The position numbers and the translations under genes were made by a program. The notes beneath the pieces were generated by a model that worked only from the letters and a program-made list of their open reading frames with translations, was not told the origin of the DNA and searched no databases. A DNA stretch of 64,000 nt, from NCBI GenBank assembly GCA_012845835.1, contig JABAKD010000005.1:1647075-1711074 (forward strand). Direction: 5' to 3'. This document shows, in pieces, positions 32,746 through 43,639 of this stretch. Source of the DNA: Undaria pinnatifida (Eukaryota; Sar; Phaeophyceae; Laminariales; Alariaceae). The number at the start of each line of letters is the position of its first letter. The stretch's first letter is position 1.

Positions 32746-33881
32746 TGCCTATCTATTTTGCTCTATTCTTGCATTGCCCTCGCTCGCCCACTTTCGGCTC
32801 ACAGTATAATACATATCGACTTATTTTGATGAAGAACAGCTTTCGCGAGATTTTAACTCACGAAACCGACACTAAGAGTTTCGCGCAGCTTACTATTAAT
32901 AGGATATTTCATATAATCATTCCAAAATAATACGTCAGCTGTGAGTTCGATCTATAATTTTTTAATGGCCGATGCTCATAATTGCAAGCGGTGTCGTATT
33001 TAAGGCAATAATACATGTTGAAAAACTGCCATATCAGGTAGTAGTACGTGTGTGATGCGCGGTATCTGCGATGCATGGCACCTGCAAAATAAATGGCGTG
33101 AGCCGGGCTGCTGGGGTCAGGGATGTGTCCGACGTGCATTGCACGATAGTTTGTCATGTTGTTAGTCGCGTACCCTGTAGGCCGGCGCTGGTTCCGCTGC
33201 ACGCGCTTCCGAGAGACACCTGATGAGAGCTCTTCCGTATGGGTCCCACGACGGTTAATACCTTCGATTCGTGGTCCTTTTGCGTGTTGCGTGGTTCAAC
33301 CTTGATATCCGTCTCGTTCTGGTTTGGACTACAGTCTCAAAGCGTAGATACTCCATTTACAAGAGCTTGGGGGGTAATGCCAACCTTCTTCTCCACTGTG
33401 CTCTTGTCTAGATAATAGTAACTACTGTCACTGTGCCTTGCTGATCATCGGGTTCATGTTGGCTGTTATTTACGATGCATAAACACGTCGTTTTTGGGCG
33501 AAGTGTTAGCGTGTTTGTCTAGCCTTTAGTGTGGAATAGCGCACCTCGCGCGAGAGTGATGTAGAGCACTGAAAACAACGAAATCTCAACGAGACACAGG
33601 CGTAGTTATGTCGCCGTGTAGTGCTGTTGAGCTTAGTAGAACAAAGTTCCATGTCAATGACAATCACGCATATCGTCAATGCCCCTACGGGCCTCCTGTC
33701 CGCCGTGTACACAGTTGGTTGTGGAGATGTGCACCAGTCAAGAATTGCCCATTGTGTTTGTCGCGCCATCGTCAGCAAATGATCCCGAGTTGTTCGTCGT
33801 TCCGGCAAAATCCCTCCAGGAAATGACACTGTTTTTGTGTGACCAAGTACGGCTAACGTATTGGCGATATGATATGTGAGA
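32746..33881. other. Unassigned; degenerate R1 remnant
   Basis: CAGCTGTGAGTTCGATC at about 32937, followed by ATTGCAAGCGGTGT, resembles a strongly diverged R1. Open frames around 33506-33829 overlap on both strands without motifs. Confidence 0.35.
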
Positions 33882-33897
33882 TACCAGGTACCAGGTA
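33882..33897. repeat. Two overlapping TACCAGGTA motifs
   Basis: TACCAGGTACCAGGTA: two exact copies share their central TA. Confidence 0.7.
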
Positions 33898-34927
33898 GTC
33901 AGTCATACAGCATCACGGCAACTGTAACTACATACCAAGCAACAACGATGTATTTAGGCAATTGCCTCATTCTCAAAATGTGGCACTCGCACCCAAACAT
34001 CCCATAGTCTATGTCCCTCGGTTTACAATGTTACAGCACGGTGGTGCCCTCGGGTTTGAGTCAAAACTCCCGAGAATACACGTAACCGCCTCTCTCGAAT
34101 CCGCTACATACGAAGTTGTGTTACGTCTCTGCAGCTAACACGAAGCCTCCGAACGTTGCGGTGTGAACGCGCAACGAGGTCGATTGAAGGGAAATCGCCG
34201 CTGACATGCACGCATGATGAATGGACGCGGGGCGTGGGGATGGTAGCATTGCTTTGATGCCCGTTGCTTTGGGCTGTGTCGAGCATAATGAGGTTTTTTT
34301 TCGGTTACGTACAGTCGTGGGTTTTCAAGCCCAAACGAAAGGGCCAACTCCTCATATAACCCCTAAATGCTCATAAACGTGGGTTTATCAACCGCCAGAT
34401 CTCCGTTCATACGGATTGGCCCTCCACGAGACATTGGTCTCGACAATGGCCACTCGCTAAAGTGCAATATATCCCCCACACGGTGCAACAGATGATTGAT
34501 TGGTGTTTTCTGCTCGGTGGCATCAAAACGGCTTCGTGAAGACATTCGTTGAGATCTCCACTTGACCTCTGCCCTGCGCTGTGTGTTGTGCAGAGCTGTG
34601 CATGTAGAACGACCTATTTGCGCAGGTCTGGTGTAGCATGGAGAAAGGATAGCAGGATTCATAGTCGGCGCAATTGTAGCATGCATGGACTACACGCAGG
34701 CGAGGGTCTGACAGGAATAGGGTCGTTGGTGTCTGCAGTGCAAAGCCCCGACAAGATCTCGAACAGTAAGACACACGCAAAGATTCCCGTTTCGAAGTGA
34801 TTAATATCTTCGGAAATGTACAGCACTAATGCTGTATGTTCTGTTGCCCATTCATTGTACCCTCAGACCAGCGGCGGCAATTTGAGGCGAACAGTATGTA
34901 TTAATAGTACATACAGGCACCTGCCAC
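33898..34927. other. No recognisable feature
   Basis: Overlapping short frames on both strands; none has splice-flanked or family-like structure. Confidence 0.3.
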
Positions 34928-35201
34928 GGTAAAGGCGCGCCAACCATTGTTGTTTTTCCTGTAGGATTCTTCACTACAGAAGCTCTATGTACCCCGCACC
35001 CAAAGCACCGATAAGACTGAATTTGGAAAAAGTGAAGATGCAAGCCGATAAACAGACCCAAATAAGCTAGACTAGGTTTACACAAAAAATATAAAATTTT
35101 ACTAAAAAAAACGATTTTCGGACGATTTTGCGTTAAGAAAGCCTGTGATTCAGAAAAAAAAAAAAGACGAAAAGTGCTACCGCTGTCGTAGCACGCGTCT
35201 A
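34928..35201 (+). mobile_element. R4 MITE, diverged copy
   Basis: GGCGCGCCAACC near the left end matches the 9312 copy, and GCTACCGCTGTCGTAGCACG is a good right terminus. The core CGGACGATTTTGCGTTAA and GATTCAGAAA are conserved. Confidence 0.55.
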
Positions 35202-35367
35202 CAGCAGGGGGGTCACCTCTAAGGCTGGCGCGCTAATGAAGGATTCCCTGTATGTTTGTGTTCTGAAGTTTTAAAGCTTGTCTCGTTGTATTGAATGTCA
35301 CCGTCGCCCTGGGTTTTGATGTTATACTGCTTCAAGGACACTCCACTACGTCCGTTTTTGTGCGAAA

Positions 35368-35385
35368 GCCACTCGCGGGAGTGGC
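35368..35385. repeat. R3-type palindrome GGCCACTC..GAGTGGCC class
   Basis: GCCACTCGCGGGAGTGGC, an 18-bp near-perfect palindrome of the ACTCGCGCGAGT family. Confidence 0.55.
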
Positions 35386-35444
35386 CGATATTCAGTAGTG
35401 AGGAAGAGGGTATACTACAATAATTATGTAGCCTCACTTTAGCC

Positions 35445-36860
35445 TTGACCCTCAGCGATATGGTCCTGACGCCTGCTCTCTCGGAGTTCGAGTTCGTGGG
35501 GAACACCAGAATCCGACATCGTGTGAGTTCTGGAGAAGATCATGTTTACGAACGAGGCGAGGCCTATGTGCGCAGATCTCTTCTCCGGAAGTCAAAGCTC
35601 ACCGCATGTTGCGAGTCGTGGGACCCCCATTGTGCGTGCAAGGGGGTGTAAACGGGGTACCTTACCACATATGTCAAAAGCAAGGTCGCCACATGATAGA
35701 CTGCGTCGTTCAAGTACGAGCCCGACTACAATCAAAAGAACAAAGGTCGTAAGCAGAGAAGGGACAAGGTGGCGACAGCGGAGGTGGGACTAAGTGCCAC
35801 CGTCTCCACAGATCCAAGCCTCTCGGCGACGCAGGGTACAGAGTGCAAAAGCAGCAGCAGACCAGCAATGGCAGTGAGAAAGTCGTCAGCGTCCAGCACC
35901 CGTGCCAAAATATCGACATCCTCAGCACACAACGCCCACGCCAACATGCCACCGTCGCAAAGGCACAACCACCGCGCCAGAATATCAACGCCGTCAACAT
36001 CAAGCGACAATGTCTGCACGATATGTTTGCGAACGTTAGCCACCCTTGCAGGTTCAGCAACAACACCCGTCCATCCCAATTTGCATAAAAAAAACACGCG
36101 TAACAAGGTGACAACAGGGAGCTCCCAGGGGGAGTTTTCGCACGCGTCCGCCGTGATCGATGCGGATGACACCGCGCCTACCACCTCGTTCGAAGAGACG
36201 TCTGACCCGGCGCGGCGAAGCATTCCGGTCATCATGCTCCTGCGAGACCGTTCGTTGGACGGGCTTTCAGTTTTAACTGTAGGACTGCTCGAATAATCGA
36301 TCGGCTTCTCGGCCTCGATAACCCGTGACTGAAACATACAACAAAAACAGCCGGGCTGCCACCTTCGGTAATGTCTTGACACTTCTTGTGCACTGCGGGG
36401 AATCTGAACAATATCTCGACAACTGCAGTGCATCAACCCCCGACTCTTGGTCGGCTGTCGAAACACTTCAGTTTGGTGATACCGTGCATGGGCACCAGCG
36501 CAGGCAACCACGAGATAGAGGGAGATACCACCCGAGTCGTCAGCGGTACCGTCGTCGATACGCATGGATAGAAGCAGTGCGTAGGGCATATAATCGTGGC
36601 AGTGCTGTAAGTGAATTGGGAAAAAAAGTATTGTCTCAGTCCAGGAAGGAACGTCAGAGGGCACAGGGCACCACCACCGTCTTCGCTTTGGATGGGCAGA
36701 CGCGGCCTCCTCTCTTTCAAGCCGGAGGTGGAGACGCCGAACGATTGCCGGCCGAGTCGGACGCCGATTCGTCGCGCCGCCGCATAAGGCCTACTAGTGA
36801 CGGCAAACGCTTGAATCTCCTTAACAAAACCGACGACGACGTCGTGAGCTTCAATTGACA
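35445..36860 (+). pseudogene. Possible decayed Ty1/copia gag-protease region
   Basis: Broken open frames on the plus strand lie directly upstream of a copia-type integrase remnant. A segment near 35665-35700 reads YHICQKQGRHMIDCV in one frame, resembling a zinc knuckle that has lost one cysteine. Beyond that I see no clear protease motif. Opposite-strand frames (for example 35732-36664) are open but unlike any family, so I treat them as shadows. Confidence 0.3.
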
Positions 36861-37184
36861 GATTGTCATCCTCAGCCGGCTGGTCTGTTGGACGCGTGCT
36901 ACGATAGGTGTAGTAGTGCTTGATTTGGGCGAACGATTATCTGTCCAACTTGGTTCCTTAGCTAACGACTACGCTACCACAAGCACAAGGTCGTTGCATT
37001 GATTTGTGGTTTATGTGTTACACCTACAGTGGGCCGTTGGATTGTTCATCGGGATACGCTTTCGTTTTTCTCGGAGCCTGCGGCTTTGTGGGGGAGGAGA
37101 TTTCTCTTATCGACGAACTGCAACAAAGTTTTAAACTACCCCTATCGAAGCTTGCGTTGTCCGTGAATAGTACTCAGCAAGCTC

Positions 37185-37990
37185 ACCCGGAGACTCAAGA
37201 TGTCAACATCGAGCAACTCTTTGAGCTAATCTACACGGACAGCGTGGGGCCGAGTGCACTAGGTGGCTCGCGGTACATGAAAAAAATGCATTGACGACAA
37301 AAACATGCGGGAGGAAACCCTGCTCTTCAAATCCAAAGCGGACGCGGGCGACTCCCTGCGGGGCTTTGCACAGGGGGTGTGGTGGCGCCGCTAGTATATC
37401 ATGTTCGGCGATGCCGAGTTCATGGGGGCAGCGAGTACACCGGAGAAGAAACCCGGAGCTACTCTCTTCAAACCACCATCAAGGTGACGTGTTGGGCAAC
37501 CACCACACCATATCCACAGGTAACAGGTAGGAGCGTCAGAGATTCAGGACGCCATGGTTGCACGCTTGCGGCGATAACCCGATGATGCCTGCTGGTGAAT
37601 ACGGTGGGTTGTCGAAGCCCCTTTGGGGACCACTGATGTCGACGTCTGCCTACATTGCCAACGTGACACCGGACGAGATGCATGACGACCCTGTACACGG
37701 CACACTTCGCGGCAAGGAGCCGGATTTTCGAGTCTCAGGACCATCGAGTGCCCCCTGGCATAACGTGCCTTGTTCGTCGAGGTGATCAACTGCATCAGCG
37801 AGTTCCATCAACGTGCATATGGGCGACGGACCCACAGTAAGGTTTGCGCCTTTAGCCCCAGTTTCAACGTGCTTTGGTAGATCTTAACACGACGGCAATG
37901 GTTTCTCTAGGTACAGGAAAGGACGGCTACTGTATTCGACTCGTGTACAACCTTGGTGAATATGGCATTGCCGCTTCACCCTCGTCCGCG
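37185..37990 (+). pseudogene. Decayed Ty1/copia-type integrase
   Basis: Fragments in shifting frames follow the order of the copia integrase. LFELIYTDSVGP and GGSRYM (about 37220-37285) match the core start HTDVCGP..GGSRYF. A GDAEFMG-like patch near 37405 sits where the second catalytic Asp region is expected. PLWGPLMSTSAYIANVTPDE (about 37619-37680) and a GKEPDFRVSG stretch near 37715 match the LWAEA..AYLxNRxP..GxxPxxxxLRxFG segment. LGTGKDGYCIRLV (about 37900) matches the FLGY..KGYR tail. Several frame changes and in-frame stops make it non-functional. No reverse transcriptase was found downstream. Confidence 0.6.
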
Positions 37991-39847
37991 AACTGTACTT
38001 GTATGCCGTAAAAACCGCAAGTAAGCGAAATTCGGACAAGTTTGCAACCCAATTGTCTGGGTGGCGGGGAAGTCACAAGGTACGATCGATTTGCTCACGG
38101 AGATATCTCGACGCGGGATCTAACCGATACCCTCTGCTCCGTTGTGCACGCCCGTCATATTGTGGAGAAACGGGACCTCAAATCATCGTAGGGGGTGTGT
38201 TATGTTACGTGTTAGTTAATATCACGCACGGCAACTATCGCAGGGCGGTAAAGTTGAATATTCTAAATAAATGCAGTAGATACGCATCGTGCTGGTAGGT
38301 CGCACGTTTGTCTACGTGCGCTAGAAATCGGCTTCGTCGTTCTTACGTCGCACGGCCTGGACCACTACTGTAGTACGTTGAATAATGCCTCCATAGTTGT
38401 CTCGGCCCTCGCGTTGTAGACTAATGTAGAAGAGTGCCCCTCGATGGCGCTACTATACCGAAGCCGAGCGTGAGTAATCAGTAGTTATAGAATAGTCATT
38501 TTGCACAAAAAGCAGTGAGTGGGTTGGAACAATTCATCAACGGGTACATGTAGTCCCGGCGGTGCTTTTGGCCGTAGACTGCTCCGCCCAGCGTGTCGTC
38601 GAAGCTGTTACATCATGAGAGGCATTAAACCTTTGACTACCATGTAGCTACACCACGTGCACTGTAGAGAACGACCCTTTGGTGCATACTCAAGCTATAA
38701 GTGCACCACACTCTTAGAACCCTTGTCAGAAGCAAGGTCGAGGTGATCGTAGTGGTCCCTCTGTGGTGCCGGTTGAGCAGTGACGCTTGTCCGCCGTACT
38801 GCCTGTGAACTCGCATGACACAGATGGGAGGAATGGGCGGAGAAGAGCTGGTTGACGCTATATATAGTGACGGTGTATTCGGGTTGGCAAATGCCGGCAC
38901 CAGAGGGTCAATTCCTATATTTAGTATAGTAGTAATCGCGCTTGCTCGCAGATGGTTTAAAGCATTCCGCAAGACGGGACGCCGGCCTTGGACTCGTGGC
39001 TGCTGTGGCATCATGAGAGCTAGTCGATCGACAAGCAAGTTGTAGCTTGATGATACTACGTGTTTTGACAGTGCGACGATTTCGTATTTGTTCCCGCGGC
39101 CGGTCTGCTTAGGCCCCTAGTCGAGAAAAAGGCTATGTTTACGACGAGGTGCCGCGTTTACGATCAGCGAGTCAACGCGAGGGCAGTGATCTTGGGCGAG
39201 AGTCACTAGCTGATCTCCGCAGGACGCTTCGTTGATCCCTAACTATACACCAAATTAGAGTGACCACGGAATATTATAACCGTAGTTGTCGCAGTTTGTC
39301 GCTGTTCGTTTCAAGCACTCCTCAAAAGGCCACGTGGACGTCGTTAATTGCGGTTGTTTTAGTACACCGCGTGCTCTAGAGGTCGGTTATTTGGCAGAAA
39401 TCCCCGCCCGCCGAGGAACGGTTCTTTATTAAACTCCTCGGCAGAAGCGAGATCACTACACGATATTCGTCGTTTCTCGCTGATTGCTCATGAATTCTGC
39501 AGTGGGGTACGTAACTCACTATGTTGTGCCCGCCATGGCATGATGCGAGCCAGAAAATCTGAAACATTGTGGCTAGAAAGTCACATGTGGTGTACGGTGT
39601 GCGTGTACGCTATTTAGAGAGTAAGGCGTCTGCAGCACAGGCCCAACCTATAGACGAGCGGTAGGCTTGGCATCCTCGTTCGAAGCAGGGTTACTGCGAC
39701 GGTAACCACTTTCAAAGTTTCATGTACTTTTTTTCCAAGCGAGTTCTCGGTGACGTGTCCACCTTCATGTCAGTAGATATATCGGACGGCGCTTAGGGGT
39801 ACCAAATCTAGGGTGGGGAGAGTGCTCCAATATTTGCTTCCGAGTTG
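37991..39847. other. No recognisable feature
   Basis: Downstream of the copia integrase remnant an RT would be expected, but I see no YVDD-like motif in any frame. Nothing else is supported. Confidence 0.3.
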
Positions 39848-39881
39848 TTGTCACTGTTGTTGTTGTTGCTGTTGTTGTTGC

Positions 39882-39933
<52 letters not shown>

Positions 39934-39953
39934 TTTTTTGTTGCTGTTGTTGG
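39848..39953. repeat. TTG trinucleotide microsatellite
   Basis: Nearly uninterrupted TTG/GTT repeats; the poly-Thr open frame on the minus strand is an artefact of it. Confidence 0.95.
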
Positions 39954-40189
39954 TGCCGTCATAGTTTTCACACTACTACCTCATGGCCATAATCAAGCCC
40001 GTTGCTCTAGTAACTTTGGAGTGGCCGAGTACCCAAAGACAACGAGTAGTCTAGACCACTCTCGAGCGTGGCTGTGTGCCTCTCTCGAATCTCGATTTCC
40101 AGTAGCTGCGTTCTATGGTAGGGAGATCACATTTTGGCCAATACATTTCTGATCGACGCGGCTCCTCGCCTGATGAGCTACCTTCGACC

Positions 40190-40431
40190 GATTCTACCAT
40201 AGCCTCCCTCAAAACCAGCGACTTCGTTTAACGAACTTTTCATGGCTGCTCGAAACGAGGAAGGATGCCATGAAAAATACAATCTTCACATATGTTCTTG
40301 TATGCCAAGGACTGTCGAACGACGACGTCGGGGTGGGGGCAAGGGGCACCGTATTCGAGCAGATACGGCCGGGAGTTGGTTTCAAAACCGGCGATTTCGT
40401 CAAAGAAAAGCTGGGGGCTACTGTAGAACGA
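40190..40431 (+). mobile_element. R2 MITE, copy 2 (242 bp)
   Basis: Left end GATTCTACCATAGCCTCCC, right end GGGGGCTACTGTAGAAC: imperfect terminal inverted repeats. Interior is shared with copy 1 (15413-15676). The length equals that of copy 3 (49595-49836). Confidence 0.8.
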
Positions 40432-40525
40432 CTCCCCCAACAACGTTTGTCCTTATCGAAAAATGATCAAACATATAAACTACATATATATACGATATGT
40501 ATGTAGATTGTATTTTAATTTTTAT

Positions 40526-40542
40526 AATATACCTGGTATATT
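40526..40542. repeat. Palindrome centred on TACCTGGTA
   Basis: AATATACC and GGTATATT form perfect 8-bp arms around a single T. It follows an R1-like tail (GTATTTTAATTTTTATAATA), as at 56435-56459. Confidence 0.6.
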
Positions 40543-40654
40543 TTAACGTAGGCGAAGAGGCTGTTCCTTGGGTTGTGCGCTTTCGATTTTTCTCGTCAAT
40601 CACCGTTACTTGTTTGTGTGAGGTGTTGACCTTCGTAAGTGCGGAATCGTCAGA

Positions 40655-40705
40655 ATTTTTGGGACTTTGAGGTGTGTCCGCTACCGCAGCATGCGTGTTC
40701 AACCC
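40655..40705 (+). repeat. R4 end fragment
   Basis: CCGCTACCGCAGCATGCGTG resembles the R4 right terminus; a CTTTGAGGTGTG stretch precedes it. Confidence 0.35.
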
Positions 40706-40953
40706 GTTCTTCAACCCGTTCTTTTAGCACTGCCGCCCACGTCTACGGGGACAGACCAATCCCTATTAAATAATGTGGTGTAAAAAAACAGGATTTCATG
40801 ACGGGGTGGTGCACATCGTAAGGGGTTGGCGTACAACATCTGAAAAAAAAGAGACCCCTGCTGTTCCAGTCCTTCCCACCTACTATCATCACACACTATT
40901 TTCGACCAAGGCTACGGTAGGGGGGGTACCCCCATTTTCACTGGTGTGTTTGA

Positions 40954-41116
40954 GCCACTCGCACGAGTAGCTCTGTACCCTACGGATGAAGATGGTTTAG
41001 GAACTTGGTTTGCCGCAGATTAGATCACCTTTGCATTGCGGATTGATTTCGTCAATGTAAAACATCAAGAAAACGTAAGATTGCATAGGAACAAAGGGGT
41101 TACTCGCGCGAGTGAC
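40954..41116. repeat. R3 repeat bounded by two palindromes
   Basis: GCCACTCGCACGAGTAGC at 40954-40971 and GTTACTCGCGCGAGTGAC at 41099-41116 bracket about 130 bp. Preceding G-runs and following AGCCA match the sites at 12135 and 32247. The pair could be the two ends of one small element. Confidence 0.5.
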
Positions 41117-41478
41117 CCCTAGCCACTGAAATAAAAGGCCCAAAAGAGGACCCCCCTACCGTAGCCTGGGTCTTTCGTTCTGATTCTCCATCGCTAGTGG
41201 TCGCTCAAATCCGGGGCCACTGAGCACGAACTTCCCTCCGCACCCCACTGCACAGCACGACTTCATTTTCATCGCGAGAAGTCATCAGTCCTATCTTCCC
41301 TCATCGATTAGCCCTGTCACCGTGGTTGGCGGCAATACACGACTTGGCCGTCAATTTAGACTTTCTGGCCCCTTTCAAGCACCAACCACCACAAGAACGA
41401 AAACACTACCATACCATGTACTTGAAAGTCACCGCACGCCATATTAACCTGTTTTCAAATCCTTACAACAAATCCTAG
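41117..41478. other. No recognisable feature
   Basis: Nothing supported. Confidence 0.3.
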
Positions 41479-41630
41479 TCTAATCCCAAGCGTTTTGCGC
41501 CCATGTCGGGACTGTGGTGCTAAACATGCTTAAACCGTAAAATATGCGATACGTCTAATGCTAAGCGCTTCGTGCCTATGTCGGGACTTCGGTGCTAAAC
41601 ATGCTTTTAAACGGTAAAATAAGCGATACC
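41479..41630. repeat. Tandem duplication of a 75-bp unit
   Basis: Unit 1 (41479-41553) and unit 2 (41554-41630) share TCTAAT, AAGCG, ATGTCGGGACT, GGTGCTAAACATGCTT and GCGATAC. Confidence 0.8.
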
Positions 41631-42140
41631 TCACTGTTGAAAAGAGCGATGCCATGGTGTGGTGATGGAATAATGGATAATAGGGTTAGCATTGATAGTA
41701 CCTCTTCGATATATTTGTTCTACTCCTGGAGGAGTTTTTTCCTGAAAAACAAAGAAACCAACACAAATGGAACGCGTTTATGTTTTACTGTCTGTGGTGT
41801 GGTGTGTTCGTTGTATGCATGGACCATGGGATACTTCATCGGGGTGCTATAACAGTACTTGACTTGTTTTTCTCAGAGACACATGCTGTTAATACATTAG
41901 TCTAAAGGTGCACTGTTTTTTGTGTTTCCGAGGCTCATAACCGCTTGAGGATATGTATACTATTAAAAGTGTACCCCTCTTGGGCAAAATCGTAGTATGA
42001 GAAAGCTGTAAGCTCAGCTCGATCAAAACCAAACCCATGTATTTCCTAGGGAGACGAAAAAAATGCGTAAAACACCACAATTAGGCAAATCCGGACAGTT
42101 CTGGGTTATCCCCTTCACAACTGACAACCCGTTTTGGGGA
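41631..42140. other. No recognisable feature
   Basis: Nothing supported. Confidence 0.3.
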
Positions 42141-42290
42141 CAAAATTACTTGGAATTAGTATAGGGAGGGGTTTGGGGGCTCTAAAGGGGCCCTCATCGT
42201 TCAGAAACCAAGAAAGCCAAAAAATGGTATACCTTGTAATACCTCTCTATCCACGTATCCGTTACTCTACTCCTACCGGTTACTACCCAC
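42141..42290 (+). repeat. R4-related fragment
   Basis: ATAGGGAGGGGTTTGGGGGC is shared with 56195-56215. CATCGTTCAGAAACC and ACCTCTCTATCCACG then follow in R4 order. Confidence 0.45.
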
Positions 42291-42319
42291 TTTTTGTGTG
42301 AGATATTTGTGTGGTGTAC

Positions 42320-42549
42320 AGCTCCTCAAGCGAGAAGCCTCAGACAATGATTCAGTACCGTCCCTGCCGCGGCACAGACCGTCCGAGGGTGACGCCCCAA
42401 CGTTTTGGTCGCGTAGCAAACGGCCCGACCGCCGCACCCATGGCAACAGCGACGCCGACGTGGTCATCTCTGCCGGCCGACTCGTCACCGGCGACTATGT
42501 AGACTCTGTGGCGCGCACTCCTCCCACTCACAACGAATTCCCCGTTTGA
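42320..42549 (+). other. GC-rich exon-like open segment, unrecognised
   Basis: After GTGTACAG the plus-strand frame continues for about 75 codons (REASDNDSVPSLPRHRPSEG at its start, DVVISAGRLVTGDYVDSVA near its end). Composition is more protein-like than its surroundings, but no homology, partner exon or donor can be shown. Confidence 0.15.
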
Positions 42550-42687
42550 TATCCTGTGATCATTAAGAACAAAACGACCATTGTAGTATTACCATATCAC
42601 AGCGAAGTAACGGTTCGGGAGGCGATGTAGACGATTCGCCCTTCCTATGACTAACCTCGACGTCCGCACATGTCTAAACGACCGGTC

Positions 42688-42971
42688 GCCCCGGTGGCGT
42701 ATCAGGTTATCCTCGAGCCTGGTATAGGTCAGTTTCGTGAGTTCGAGCCCCGCCGAGTGCATACTCGTACAAATTCGTTGGGACTTTTTCTTGTGGACAA
42801 ATTGACTTGCGGAAAGCGCGAGAGCGTGAGTTAGCAACATTCGATGAACAATCGACGAGCAGTGGGATTGCTGAACCCTATGCGCGATAAAAATTGAAGG
42901 CAAGAACCGGGGAGGAGAAGGGATGACACCTGTGACCACGGCTTGTCCAGAAGCTGGAAAGTGAAAGTGTG

Positions 42972-43006
<35 letters not shown>
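42688..43006 (+). mobile_element. tRNA-derived SINE with poly-A tail (best copy)
   Basis: The tRNA-like head starts GCCCCGGTGGCGTATCAGG (A-box region) and has GAGTTCGAGCC as B-box. The body includes GACTTGCGGAAAGCGCGAGA and GACACCTGTGACCACGGCTT. It ends in AAGTGAAAGTGTGCT followed by 32 A (42975-43006). Length is 319 bp. SINEs are transcribed by RNA polymerase III and mobilised by a LINE in trans. The long pure A-run suggests that this copy is recent. Confidence 0.85.
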
Positions 43007-43008
<2 letters not shown>

Positions 43009-43512
43009 AGAACGGCGATGATGTGTACCGCACTGCTGGAGATACACCATGACCACCTACGGGTAGTTTTTTAGTTTCGGCGAGACACGCCATAATAATT
43101 CACATTTCGCACGCCGGAAAACAGCGAAACCGCACAAATAAAAATCTCAATCGAATTGACGGTTTATCTTTCTGGACACCCACACGCACATAGTTTAAGA
43201 TCGATATGGACAAGAAAAACAACCAAGGCATGTACCAGTCTTCAACCCGCGACCGACCGACTAACGGGTATGATGACGGTTCCAACTCTCGCTTCGTGTT
43301 CTCAGCCTCCGAGAGCTCGTGCGGAGGGCTGGAATATAGTTTGTGCAATCTTAAAACACTAGCAGAGTACAATAATATCATAAGCGGGATCGGGTCCGGG
43401 TAAGATGGGTCCAGGTTCAGGCGGAATCAGGGGGTGGGCTTTGAAAGCAAAATGAACGTTTCACTATCATCTCTGCCTGCTGACGGCCGCCGACTGCGCC
43501 CTAGGAGTATTT
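43007..43512. other. No recognisable feature
   Basis: Nothing supported. Confidence 0.3.
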
Positions 43513-43619
43513 ATTGTACCAAACGGCACACTTCATTGTACCAAACGGCACTCATTGTACCAAACGGCACACTTCATTGTACCAAACGGCACACTTCATT
43601 GTACCAAACGGCATTTCTC
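43513..43619. repeat. Five tandem copies of a 22-bp unit
   Basis: Units begin ATTGTACCAAACGG and end CACACTTC; the second is 3 bp shorter and the last is truncated. Units abut with no spacers. Confidence 0.9.
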
Positions 43620-43639
43620 CGTTTATAGGTACCGGTTAT

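Noticed and set aside
36296-36330. U2 snRNA-like start (TCTCGGCCT)
   Set aside because: Only nine bases fit; the following conserved U2 sequence is absent.
35732-36664. 310-codon open frame on the minus strand
   Set aside because: No family motifs; it lies opposite plus-strand fragments that fit a decayed copia element better.
42688-42760. A second tRNA gene
   Set aside because: Same reason: it is the head of the SINE with a poly-A tail at 43006.
43513-43619. CRISPR-like regular repeats
   Set aside because: The units abut directly with no unique spacers, and the region is eukaryotic repeat DNA without cas genes.
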